From contig DCKW01000079.1 in the NCBI GenBank assembly GCA_002320485.1, positions 5,724 through 15,898 of the forward strand: a stretch of DNA of 10,175 nucleotides. The letters are read 5' to 3'. The notes under the pieces were generated by a model, which saw only the letters and a list, made by a program, of their open reading frames with translations, ran no database searches and was not told where the DNA came from. The DNA comes from Micavibrio sp. UBA1664. GTDB lineage: Bacteria; Pseudomonadota; Alphaproteobacteria; Micavibrionales; UBA1664. Both the position numbers and the translations under genes were made by a program. Each line of letters opens with the position of its first letter. The first letter of the stretch is position 1. This document shows positions 1-6,502 of this stretch, piece after piece.

Positions 1-384
1 CAGACATTATCAACGGATGTTCCTGTCCTGCTGGATTGCGATGCGTTGTCACTTGTTATTGAAGCGGAAGAGGGTCATACAATTCCGCCAACCGAATCGC
101 GCTTTGTGCGCATTATGCCCAAGGGCACAATTGACCAATGGATGGAGGGGAACAGCGCACGCATCCAGTCGAATATCCGCGGGTCGGACGCTGTTTTTGG
201 TGAATCTGCAGGACTTGTCCAATCTCAGGCACTTATCCGTATTGATCAAACCGTTAAAATTCCACCGGCTATACTGGCATTTGGTTCTCGCGATCCTGAA
301 ATGTTTACGGATGGTCAGGGCACGGAATTGATCGCCTTCCTGTGTCAATGTGTTGAACGCGTTTTGAAAATATGGATGGTCTAA
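1..384 (+). CDS. DUF484 family protein, C-terminal part (5' end outside window)
   Basis: The reading frame is open from base 1 and ends at TAA 382-384, giving the last 127 residues. The C-terminal part, with GSDAVFGE, IPPAILAFGSRDPEMF and then GQGTELIAFL, closely matches what I know of the DUF484 family, which has a GAF-like fold and no settled biochemical role. In many proteobacteria this gene sits directly upstream of xerC, as it does here. The last 13 bases overlap the start of xerC, so the two are probably co-transcribed and translationally coupled. The internal ATG at 46 is not the true start, because the family-like sequence continues upstream of it. The family call comes from sequence memory and context, not a database search. 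Confidence 0.85.
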   Translation, partial: QTLSTDVPVLLDCDALSLVIEAEEGHTIPPTESRFVRIMPKGTIDQWMEGNSARIQSNIRGSDAVFGESAGLVQSQALIRIDQTVKIPPAILAFGSRDPEMFTDGQGTELIAFLCQCVERVLKIWMV

Positions 385-1307
385 TATTCTATTGCCAGCC
401 CGATCTTGCCAAAGTTGTGGAGGATTGGAATCAGGCATTAAAAATACGTCAGCTTTCAAATCATACACACCGTGCCTATAATACCGATCTAACCCATTTT
501 CTTAAATTTATGAATGGCCATATTGGCCAACCCGTCTCAATTAATGATTTATCTGATGCTGCGATACGGGATTTCAGGTCATGGCTTACCAGTAAGGCAA
601 TGGACGGAACCAAATCCTCCTCACGTGCCCGTTCTCTGGCGGGTATTCGTAATTTTTTCAATTGGATGGATAAAAACGGCATCATGCATAACCCCGCGGC
701 ATCCTTGTTGCAAACACCTAAACGCGCGGCAAAGGTTCCACGCGCCATGGATTTAACCCATGTGTTCAAGCTTATTGATCAGGCGATGGATAGCGGAACC
801 GACTGGGTGGGTTTGCGTGATTATGCGTTATTTTCCCTGCTTTATGGGTCAGGTTTGCGAATAGACGAGGCATTGAGCCTGAATGTCGGCGATTGGCCTG
901 AGCAGGGCTTGAAAATGCGGATCATGGGGAAGGGGAGCCGTGAACGCGAAGTGCCGTTATTACCGGTTGCCCGCAAACGAGTAGAGGACTATCGCCATGC
1001 CGCGCCGCTCTCCGATGATATGGATTCACCGCTTTTTTGCGGTTTGCGTGGGAAACGTCTTAATCAGGGGGTGGCGCAAAAAACCATGCGTGATTTACGT
1101 GTGACGTTGGGTTTGCCTGAAACGGTCACACCCCACGCGCTGCGGCACAGCTTTGCCACACATTTACTGGGCGCGGGTATGAATTTAAGGGAGGTTCAAC
1201 ACCTTCTCGGTCATGCATCGCTCTCCTCAACGCAAATATATGCGGATGTTGACCATGCAAAAATGTTGGAGATTTTTGCAAAATCACATCCGCGTGCCAA
1301 AAATTAA
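372..1307 (+). CDS. xerC: Tyrosine recombinase XerC
   Basis: This encodes a 311-residue site-specific recombinase, a normal length for Xer proteins. XerC acts with XerD at the dif site to resolve chromosome dimers before cell division. Residues 14-105 form the N-terminal SAM-like DNA-binding domain and about 125-300 the catalytic domain. The full catalytic set is visible: R163 in GLRIDEAL, K187 in GKGSRERE, H255 and R258 in HALRHSFATHLL, H281 in LLGHASLSSTQIY, and the nucleophile Y290. It therefore looks active. XerC is preferred over XerD because of the DUF484 gene immediately upstream. The ATG at 372 lies inside the end of that gene (13-base overlap) and has no good Shine-Dalgarno sequence of its own, so translation probably depends on ribosomes finishing DUF484. 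No terminator is visible after it. Confidence 0.94.
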   Translation: MDGLIFYCQPDLAKVVEDWNQALKIRQLSNHTHRAYNTDLTHFLKFMNGHIGQPVSINDLSDAAIRDFRSWLTSKAMDGTKSSSRARSLAGIRNFFNWMDKNGIMHNPAASLLQTPKRAAKVPRAMDLTHVFKLIDQAMDSGTDWVGLRDYALFSLLYGSGLRIDEALSLNVGDWPEQGLKMRIMGKGSREREVPLLPVARKRVEDYRHAAPLSDDMDSPLFCGLRGKRLNQGVAQKTMRDLRVTLGLPETVTPHALRHSFATHLLGAGMNLREVQHLLGHASLSSTQIYADVDHAKMLEIFAKSHPRAKN

Positions 1308-1360
1308 TATACTTTTAATAAAAACTATTTACATTATGAAAATATTATTAAGGGTTTGAT

Positions 1361-2086
1361 ATGAAAAAGACATCCGCAGGACTGCAAAAACCATTGGCAT
1401 GGCGTGTATTTGATGAGCAGGCACGTCAGAAAGAAAATGAAAGAAGGGTCGAATTAGAAAAAAAGGCAGATCGCGAAGAAAAGCGTCAAGAAAGAAGAGA
1501 AAAAGATTATAAAGAGGACCGCAAAACGGCTCAAGATAAGGTGTCCAAAATAACTGGTGAAATATTAACCGCAAAAAGAGATACGAACACAACGCACTTT
1601 GCACTTGTGGCAACACCGGTTGCTGCTGCTGTAGCGGTCAATGTTTATATGTATCAAAATGGTGATCCCTTCAGTAGCATAGGAAGATTCATTACAGTTG
1701 TAGGATTAACTGCATATACAATAAAAATGAATGTAAAATATTTACCTAGAAATGCCGAATTCAGAAAAATGTTGGATAAAACTCATGATATTGAAGAAAA
1801 ATTGGAAAATAAAGAAATAAATAAACCGGACCAAATTCCTAGTTTTAGAAATTTAAGAGAAGCCGCTAGATTAGATTTATACCAAGAAAACAAAGATAAA
1901 GGCTTTTTAAATAAATTGTTTCGTAAACATGCAACAGATTGGGCAATAGGTATAATTTCTACGACAGCAATAGTATCGTCTAGTTTAGGGTATTTTTATA
2001 ACTATATGACTGGTTCTGATAATAAAACTGAAATATCTTCACATTCAGATGTAACTAAACCACCTAAGGATTTAAGGCCTCGATAG
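1361..2086 (+). CDS. Unrecognised membrane protein with N-terminal charged coiled coil (241 aa)
   Basis: I do not recognise this protein. Residues 18-62 are extremely rich in E, K, R and Q and should form a charged helix or coiled coil. Hydrophobic segments follow at about 79-98 (rich in A and V), 106-125 and 192-215. A charged, soluble stretch (126-190) lies between the second and third, and the C-terminal tail is polar. The ATG at 1361 has a good ribosome-binding site (AAGGG at 1350-1354, 6-base spacing), which supports real translation. Composition drifts from 26 of 60 G+C near the start (1381-1440) to 15 of 60 further in (1681-1740 and 1801-1860), well below the neighbouring housekeeping genes, which suggests acquired DNA. 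The 3' end overlaps the facing 63-aa gene by 23 bases. I see no clear sigma70 promoter. Function is unknown; a membrane-anchored scaffold or envelope protein would fit the architecture. Confidence 0.75.
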   Translation: MKKTSAGLQKPLAWRVFDEQARQKENERRVELEKKADREEKRQERREKDYKEDRKTAQDKVSKITGEILTAKRDTNTTHFALVATPVAAAVAVNVYMYQNGDPFSSIGRFITVVGLTAYTIKMNVKYLPRNAEFRKMLDKTHDIEEKLENKEINKPDQIPSFRNLREAARLDLYQENKDKGFLNKLFRKHATDWAIGIISTTAIVSSSLGYFYNYMTGSDNKTEISSHSDVTKPPKDLRPR

Positions 2087-2255
2087 CATTATTATAAAAA
2101 TTACCCCATGTAGCTTTTTTGGTAAAACGATCTGTAGCATATGCGCTCGCAAAAAGGCCACATACTAAAGCTGCAGATAAAAATACAGGCGCACAAATTG
2201 CTAGTGTAACTTGATTATTACTTCTTTTTTGAAATTCTTCTGACGTTTTAGACAT
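2064..2255 (-). CDS. Small unrecognised membrane or exported protein (63 aa)
   Basis: The product has a polar start (residues 1-15), one strongly hydrophobic segment at about 17-39 and a polar 23-residue tail. The hydrophobic stretch ends in SAYA followed by TD, which resembles a signal peptidase I site. It could therefore be either a single-span membrane protein or a secreted peptide of about 23 residues. Three signals support a real gene: ATG at 2255, a good ribosome-binding site (AAAGGA on the minus strand, bases 2263-2268, 7-base spacing) and a near-consensus sigma70 promoter just upstream. The last 23 bases overlap the end of the facing 241-aa gene, so the two transcripts must be partly antisense. 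It is AT-rich like that neighbour. No family is recognised and the function is unknown. Confidence 0.68.
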   Translation of the reverse strand: MSKTSEEFQKRSNNQVTLAICAPVFLSAALVCGLFASAYATDRFTKKATWGNFYNNAIEALNP

Positions 2256-2283
2256 GTTTAATTCCTTTAATTAACTAATATTA

Positions 2284-2312
2284 TTTATAGACATACGTTA
2301 TATATTTGTCAA
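2284..2312 (-). promoter_or_regulatory. Predicted sigma70 promoter of the 63-aa gene
   Basis: On the minus strand there is a perfect -35 hexamer TTGACA (2307-2312), a 17-base spacer and a -10 hexamer TATAAA (2284-2289, five of six matches). Transcription would begin near 2277, leaving a leader of about 22 bases that contains the ribosome-binding site of the 63-aa gene. It lies wholly between the transaldolase stop codon and the small gene, so the small gene need not depend on read-through from the transaldolase. This is the best-matching promoter I found in the window, though the surrounding AT-richness raises the chance of coincidence. Confidence 0.65.
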
Positions 2313-2322
2313 ATTAATCAAT

Positions 2323-2976
2323 TTACAGAATACTTTGCCCTGTGGATTCCCAATCCTTCACAAAATCGGCGAGGCCTTTCTCCGTTAATGGATGTTTGTA
2401 CAGGGATTTAATCACGGCGGGCGGTAATGTTGCCACATCGGCCCCCAAAAGGGCGGCTTCACGTAAATGCTGTGCATGACGGACACTGGCAACAAGGATT
2501 TCCGTTTCATATCCGTAATTATCGTAAATCTGAACGATATCTTCAATCAAATCCATGCCCGTTAAACCGATGTCATCAAGGCGTCCGACAAAGGGCGAGA
2601 TAAAACTTGCCCCTGCTTTGGCGGCAAGCAACGCCTGATTGGCGGAAAAACAAAGTGTGACGTTTGTCATTACATCCTGATCAGCCAAATGACGGCAGGT
2701 TTTTAAACCGGCTTCGGTTAATGGCAGTTTGACGCAAACATTATCAGCAAGCGCGGCCAGTTTTTCCGCTTCTTTCATCATAGTGTCGAAATCAGTGGAC
2801 GCGACTTCAGCACTCACTGGGCCGTCGGTGAGTTTGCAAATTTCAGGAATGACTTCCAGAAAATTCAAACCTGATTTTGCGATGATTGACGGATTGGTTG
2901 TTACACCGTCCAACATGCCTAAGTCGGCAAGGTCTTTAATCGCATCCATATCGGCGGTATCGGCAAAAAATTTCAT
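2323..2976 (-). CDS. tal: Transaldolase, short TalC/FSA-type (217 aa)
   Basis: This is a TIM-barrel class I aldolase of the short transaldolase family, the one often annotated as fructose-6-phosphate aldolase. It is predicted to move a dihydroxyacetone unit between sugar phosphates in the cytoplasmic non-oxidative pentose phosphate pathway. Key features are D6 in FFADTADM, the VTTNPS motif at 25-30, the Schiff-base lysine K83 in NVCVKLPLT, TNVTLCFS at 104-111 and SPFVGR at 127-132. At the two positions that separate the enzymes it has E57 and F129, as in true transaldolases, where E. coli FSA has Q59 and Y131. Transaldolase activity is therefore favoured over aldolase. The ATG at 2976 has a good ribosome-binding site (AAGGA, bases 2985-2989, 8-base spacing). 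It is transcribed divergently from priA. Confidence 0.93.
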   Translation of the reverse strand: MKFFADTADMDAIKDLADLGMLDGVTTNPSIIAKSGLNFLEVIPEICKLTDGPVSAEVASTDFDTMMKEAEKLAALADNVCVKLPLTEAGLKTCRHLADQDVMTNVTLCFSANQALLAAKAGASFISPFVGRLDDIGLTGMDLIEDIVQIYDNYGYETEILVASVRHAQHLREAALLGADVATLPPAVIKSLYKHPLTEKGLADFVKDWESTGQSIL

Positions 2977-3018
2977 GGGTCTATTCCTTATTTGGTTGGT
3001 TGGTGATAGTAAAAAGGA
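2977..3018. promoter_or_regulatory. Divergent spacer between transaldolase gene and priA
   Basis: Only 42 bases separate two divergent start codons. The spacer holds both ribosome-binding sites and a short tandem repeat, three copies of TTGG at 2992-3003. It is too short for two independent full promoters, so at least one promoter probably lies inside the opposite coding region. I saw no convincing -35/-10 pair within it. Confidence 0.4.
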
Positions 3019-5016
3019 ATGGCATCAAAAGATCAATATCAAATCCATTCTGTTTTACCTGCAACGGGGATTGATCGCGCTTATAGTTACAAGGCGGAAA
3101 CCGCATTGCCATTAGGTACCTATGTGAAGATATCATTCGGGCGGCAAGATGTCGTTGGAGTTGTGTGGCATGGGGAGGTTGATTCGTCGCTTCCTTTGAC
3201 AAAAATTAAGAAAATTTCGGAAATTTATGATGCCCCACCGCTTTCTGCGGACATGATCGCCTATATTGAAAAAGTGGCGCAATGGACGATGACGCCGATC
3301 GGATCTGTCCTCAAAATGGTTATACCATCCTATAAATTACTGGAGCCACCGAAGAAACCTTTGCAATATGTTTGCACCTCGGTCAAAGGCGGCGGCACAG
3401 TTGTGCTGTCAGAGGAGCAGGGCAAGGGGGCGCATCTTTTGCGGGCTAAAATCGGTCAGGGGTATAGTTGTACTTTATTAGATGGCGTAACGGGCGCGGG
3501 GAAGACGGAAGTTTTTTTCGAGGCAGTCGCTGAAGCCTTACGCAGTGACCGGCAAATCTTGATTATGATGCCGGAAATCGGCTTAACAAGCGGGTTTGTT
3601 GATCGCTTTGAAAAACGATTCGGCACACGTGCCGCCATGTGGCATTCGCATATGACACCAAAACAGCGTCAGACGGTTTGGCACGGTATTGCCAATGGTC
3701 AAACGCAAGCCGTTATCGGCGCACGTTCCTCCCTGTTTTTACCTTATCAAAATCTGGGGCTGATCGTTGTGGATGAGGAACATGACCCATCCTATAAGCA
3801 GGAAGATAATGTTATTTATCATGCGCGCGATATGGCGGTGATGAGGGGCGCCATGTTTAATCACCCTGTTATTCTGGCTTCCGCTACGCCATCACTGGAA
3901 ACCTTGCATAATGTGCAAATCGGGCGATATGAGGAGGTTAAATTGCCGGATCGTTATGGCGGCGCACTGTTGCCTGATATGCATTTGATCGATATGCGCG
4001 AAGACAAGCCTGAAAAGGGTGAGTTTATTTCCCCGACATTGCATAATGCAATCCTGGAAACCTTGGAAAGAGGGGAGCAATCCTTATTGTTTCTCAATCG
4101 CCGCGGCTATGCGCCTCTAACTTTATGCCGTTCCTGTGGAGCACGTCTCGAGTGTCCGCAATGCACGTCATGGCTTGTTGAGCATAAAGCCTCGGGGCGC
4201 ACCTTCTGCCATCATTGCGATTATGGCGGGCGTTCACCGGATCGTTGTCCGACTTGCGATGCCGAAGATTCTCTTGTTCCGATAGGCCCGGGAGTGGAGC
4301 GTATTGCCGAGGAAATCGCGCAACATTATCCGCAAGCAAATATTATGCTTCTTTCAAGTGATACAACAGAGGAAGGCGGTAACCTACTGGAAAAATTGGA
4401 TAAAATTCAATCAGGTAAAATCGATATTATCATTGGCACACAAATGACGGCGAAAGGTCATCATTTCCCGAAATTAACCTGTGTCGGCATTGTCGATGCG
4501 GACTTGGGTATGAAGGGCGGTGATTTGCGCGCGGGCGAACGGACATGGCAATTATTGCATCAGGTTGCAGGCCGCGCAGGGCGCGAGGTGTTAAGCGAGG
4601 GGCGCAAAGGGCAGGTTTATTTGCAAACATATATGCCGGAAAATTCTGTTATGGAATCTTTGATTGACCACGATCGCGAGGCTTTTGCGCGTGAGGATCT
4701 GGAGGCCAGATGTTTTGCAGAAATGCCGCCGTTCACAAGGTTGGCGGCGATTATCTTATCCGGTAAAAATGAAAAGGCCGTTGAAGCCGTGGGGCGTAAT
4801 TTGGCCAAAACCGCCCCGAGGGCGGATGATTTTGTGGTTATGGGCCCCGCCATTCCGCCATTTGCAATGTTACGGGGTAAACACAGACGGAGGATGCTTA
4901 TTCAATCCTCGCGCAAGATCAATTTGCAAAAAACCTTGGCAGATTGGGTGGAGAAGGTGGATGTCCCTTCAAGCATTCGCCTGACCATCGATATCGACCC
5001 GCAAAGTTTTTTATAA
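3019..5016 (+). CDS. priA: Primosomal protein N' (replication restart helicase PriA)
   Basis: PriA is a superfamily 2 DNA helicase that recognises stalled or collapsed forks and reloads the replisome. The protein has 665 residues, somewhat shorter than E. coli PriA (732). In order: an N-terminal DNA-binding domain (about 5-105), Walker A GVTGAGKT (156-163), Walker B DEEH (252-255), the ASATPS motif (287-292), eight zinc-binding cysteines in four pairs (C370/C373, C379/C382, C397/C400, C410/C413), the GTQMTAKG motif (473-480), HQVAGRAGR motif VI (514-522) and a C-terminal domain. All key elements are intact. The start is forced: an in-frame TAA lies at 3010-3012, and ATG 3019 is the first usable codon giving a full N-terminal domain. 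Its AAAAAGGA directly abuts the ATG, which is unusually close for a ribosome-binding site. Confidence 0.97.
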   Translation: MASKDQYQIHSVLPATGIDRAYSYKAETALPLGTYVKISFGRQDVVGVVWHGEVDSSLPLTKIKKISEIYDAPPLSADMIAYIEKVAQWTMTPIGSVLKMVIPSYKLLEPPKKPLQYVCTSVKGGGTVVLSEEQGKGAHLLRAKIGQGYSCTLLDGVTGAGKTEVFFEAVAEALRSDRQILIMMPEIGLTSGFVDRFEKRFGTRAAMWHSHMTPKQRQTVWHGIANGQTQAVIGARSSLFLPYQNLGLIVVDEEHDPSYKQEDNVIYHARDMAVMRGAMFNHPVILASATPSLETLHNVQIGRYEEVKLPDRYGGALLPDMHLIDMREDKPEKGEFISPTLHNAILETLERGEQSLLFLNRRGYAPLTLCRSCGARLECPQCTSWLVEHKASGRTFCHHCDYGGRSPDRCPTCDAEDSLVPIGPGVERIAEEIAQHYPQANIMLLSSDTTEEGGNLLEKLDKIQSGKIDIIIGTQMTAKGHHFPKLTCVGIVDADLGMKGGDLRAGERTWQLLHQVAGRAGREVLSEGRKGQVYLQTYMPENSVMESLIDHDREAFAREDLEARCFAEMPPFTRLAAIILSGKNEKAVEAVGRNLAKTAPRADDFVVMGPAIPPFAMLRGKHRRRMLIQSSRKINLQKTLADWVEKVDVPSSIRLTIDIDPQSFL

Positions 5017-5023
5017 ATTTAAA

Positions 5024-5054
5024 TTGCCAAGATTGATTTAAAACGCTTTATAAT
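5024..5054 (+). promoter_or_regulatory. Possible sigma70 promoter of the TraX-like gene
   Basis: A perfect -10 hexamer TATAAT lies at 5049-5054. The best -35 is TTGCCA at 5024-5029 (five of six matches), but the spacer is 19 bases, longer than the optimum of 17. Transcription would start near 5061 and give a leader of about 22 bases before ATG 5083. If real, it would separate this gene from priA and might also feed the atp genes downstream, since no terminator is seen after the TraX-like gene. Confidence 0.45.
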
Positions 5055-5065
5055 CAATGGAATTC

Positions 5066-5086
5066 ATGAGATTATCCTGGATATGA
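5066..5086 (+). other. Possible six-codon leader ORF overlapping the TraX-like start
   Basis: ATG at 5066 opens a reading frame encoding MRLSWI and ends in TGA at 5084-5086. That stop shares bases with the ATG at 5083 (ATGA overlap). A GGA lies 5 bases upstream of the mini-ORF start. The main gene has almost no ribosome-binding site of its own, so termination-reinitiation from the mini-ORF is a possible route to its translation. The frame is short enough to be chance. Confidence 0.25.
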
Positions 5087-5871
5087 ATATACAAACATCC
5101 TCAACGTCCTCCAAAATTTTACCGGATGTAGTGACGCATCTGGATGTTATCAAATCCTTCGCCGTTATCATGATGATCATCGATCATATCGGATATTATT
5201 TCTTTCCTGATGAATTATGGTTTAGGGTTTTTGGTCGACTTGGCGGTGCCCCTGTCTGGTTTTTCCTGATCGGCTATAGCCTTAGTCGTGATCTTCCTCC
5301 AAAATTACTTATAGGGGCCGGTATATTGGTGTTTGCAAATTTGGTTTTATTTCAAAGTGTATTTCCACTGAACGTCTTGGTCACTATTATTCTTTTGCGT
5401 TTAATTATCGATCCTGTTATGCGATTTATGCTTAAGGCGCCGTATATTTTCGGATTATTCACGATTTTGTTGACCCTGGCCTTTTATCCTACCAATTTAG
5501 TGGTCGAATATGGCTCGCTGGCATTGCTGTTTGCGATTGCCGGATATTTTACCCGACATCGGGAGAGATTGATTGCGGAAACATTTTTGACAAAACCCTA
5601 TATGAATATGTATTTCATCTATATTTTTGCGGCCTTTTGCCTGCTGCAAAACGGTGTTTTTCTGTTTAATCATATTCAGTTGTTCGTTATGGCGGTATTA
5701 ACGGCGGTTGTAATGGTTATTTTGATTAACATGCGCCCGATGACATTTCCGCAAATTCACGGAAGGGCGAAAGAGCTTCTGCAATTTGGCGGTCGTAAAA
5801 CATTGGAAATTTATGTGGTTCATCTGGTGATTTTTAAAGTAATTCTTTTTGCAATTTTAGCCTTGAAATAG
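5083..5871 (+). CDS. TraX-like multi-pass membrane protein
   Basis: The 262-residue protein is very hydrophobic, with roughly seven to nine predicted membrane spans between residues 20 and 260. The start resembles the TraX family (named for the F-plasmid pilin acetylase): a first span followed by MMIIDHIGYYFFPD (D34-H35), then FRVFGRLGGAPVWFFLIGYS (R52). Near the C-terminus, TLEIYVVHLVIFK (240-252, H247) is like the last span of membrane acyltransferases. A chromosomal TraX-like protein could acylate a protein or envelope molecule, but its substrate cannot be told from sequence and no conjugation genes are nearby. ATG 5083 lacks a clear Shine-Dalgarno sequence; a mini-ORF overlaps the start. 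The gene lies between priA and atpH in the same orientation and is probably a lineage-specific addition to that gene order. Confidence 0.75.
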   Translation: MNIQTSSTSSKILPDVVTHLDVIKSFAVIMMIIDHIGYYFFPDELWFRVFGRLGGAPVWFFLIGYSLSRDLPPKLLIGAGILVFANLVLFQSVFPLNVLVTIILLRLIIDPVMRFMLKAPYIFGLFTILLTLAFYPTNLVVEYGSLALLFAIAGYFTRHRERLIAETFLTKPYMNMYFIYIFAAFCLLQNGVFLFNHIQLFVMAVLTAVVMVILINMRPMTFPQIHGRAKELLQFGGRKTLEIYVVHLVIFKVILFAILALK

Positions 5872-5872
5872 G

Positions 5873-5929
5873 CGGCTTGCCATGGTACATCCTCTTTCAA
5901 GTTAAAAACCAACTGCAAGGGGCAAGCTG
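5873..5929 (+). promoter_or_regulatory. atpH leader with alternative hairpins over the ribosome-binding site
   Basis: The 59 bases before atpH contain an inverted repeat: 5873-5881 (CGGCTTGCC) can pair with 5921-5929 (GGCAAGCTG) over nine base pairs, including one G-U. A second, competing pairing joins CCTCTT at 5891-5896 to AAGGGG at 5917-5922 (six pairs, one G-U). The AAGGGG is the Shine-Dalgarno sequence of atpH, 8 bases before GTG 5931. The first hairpin covers its last two bases and the second covers all of it. There is no U-run, so this is not a terminator. A role in controlling translation is inference. Confidence 0.35.
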
Positions 5930-5930
5930 A

Positions 5931-6494
5931 GTGAGCCATTCACTGGAACAGATCAAAATTGCGAAACGGTATGTGAATTCCCTTTTTACCGGACTCACAA
6001 CAAAAAAGGATATGGATCAGGCGGCAAAGGATATCGTCGATCTGGGTAAGATGATCGAATCTTCCGATGACTTGCGTTTATTTATCAAAACACCTTTATT
6101 GTCCGAGGCACAGCAAGTCGCCGGTATTGATAAATTGGCAGCGAAAGCGAAGTTATCCAAGCCTGTTAAAAACCTTCTCTTGCTAATGGCACAAAACCGC
6201 CGTTTACAAATTTTACCGACAATTGTTTGGGAAACCGAACAATATAGAGCGAAACAATCGGGAATTGTGCCTGTATCGGTTGCGACCGCACGGGAGTTAA
6301 GTGCAGCGGATCAGAAAAAAATACAAACTGAAATTAAGGCTGTATTAGGGAAGGATATTCTGATGCAGACCCATGTGGACGAAAGCCTTATCGGGGGTTT
6401 GGTTGTACAAGTTGAATCGACTCTGATCGACGGATCATTAAAAACGAAACTGGATAAACTGGAACGTGAATTAACGGGTGGCAAGGCTGCCTGA
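5931..6494 (+). CDS. atpH: ATP synthase F1 delta subunit
   Basis: Delta (the OSCP homologue) links the top of the F1 alpha/beta hexamer to the peripheral stalk. The protein has 187 residues, typical of the family. The N-terminal six-helix domain begins with IAKRYVNSLF (10-19), and the C-terminal part carries the conserved LIGGLVVQVESTLIDGSL stretch (153-170). The start is GTG 5931, chosen because it follows AAGGGG (5917-5922, 8-base spacing) and gives the usual family N-terminus. It is the first gene of the F1 operon and is followed 27 bases later by atpA. The F0 genes are absent upstream, matching the split F0/F1 arrangement common in alphaproteobacteria. Translation may be modulated by the leader structure before it. 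Confidence 0.96.
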   Translation: MSHSLEQIKIAKRYVNSLFTGLTTKKDMDQAAKDIVDLGKMIESSDDLRLFIKTPLLSEAQQVAGIDKLAAKAKLSKPVKNLLLLMAQNRRLQILPTIVWETEQYRAKQSGIVPVSVATARELSAADQKKIQTEIKAVLGKDILMQTHVDESLIGGLVVQVESTLIDGSLKTKLDKLERELTGGKAA

Positions 6495-6502
6495 GTTTAG
6501 CT

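Noticed and set aside
1308..1313. TATACT as a -10 box for the 241-aa gene
   Set aside because: No acceptable -35 hexamer lies 16-18 bases upstream, and AT-rich DNA gives such hexamers often.
1327..1352. AT-rich stretch after xerC loosely like a dif recombination site
   Set aside because: It resembles the general look of dif arms around a 6-base centre, but matches are poor, the arms are not properly palindromic, and such AT-rich strings arise easily by chance. dif is also usually far from xerC.
1329..1616. Minus-strand open frame of 95 codons opposite the 241-aa gene
   Set aside because: It is rich in F and L because it reads the complement of Lys/Glu-rich codons of the coiled coil. The plus-strand gene has a better ribosome-binding site and a sensible protein architecture.
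2101..2125. TTACC/GGTAA inverted repeat followed by A or T runs, as a possible terminator between the convergent genes
   Set aside because: The stem is only five base pairs with a 15-base loop and lies within the 63-aa coding region. It is too weak to call.
1341..2285. Nine-base direct repeat AATATTATT at 1341-1349 and 2277-2285 near the edges of the AT-rich insert
   Set aside because: The repeat is short and made of A and T within AT-rich DNA, so chance is a good explanation. It is not enough to call target-site duplication or attachment sites.
2729..3115. Plus-strand open frame of 128 codons spanning the transaldolase start and priA start
   Set aside because: It overlaps two certain genes, is antisense to one and out of frame with the other, and shows no family resemblance.
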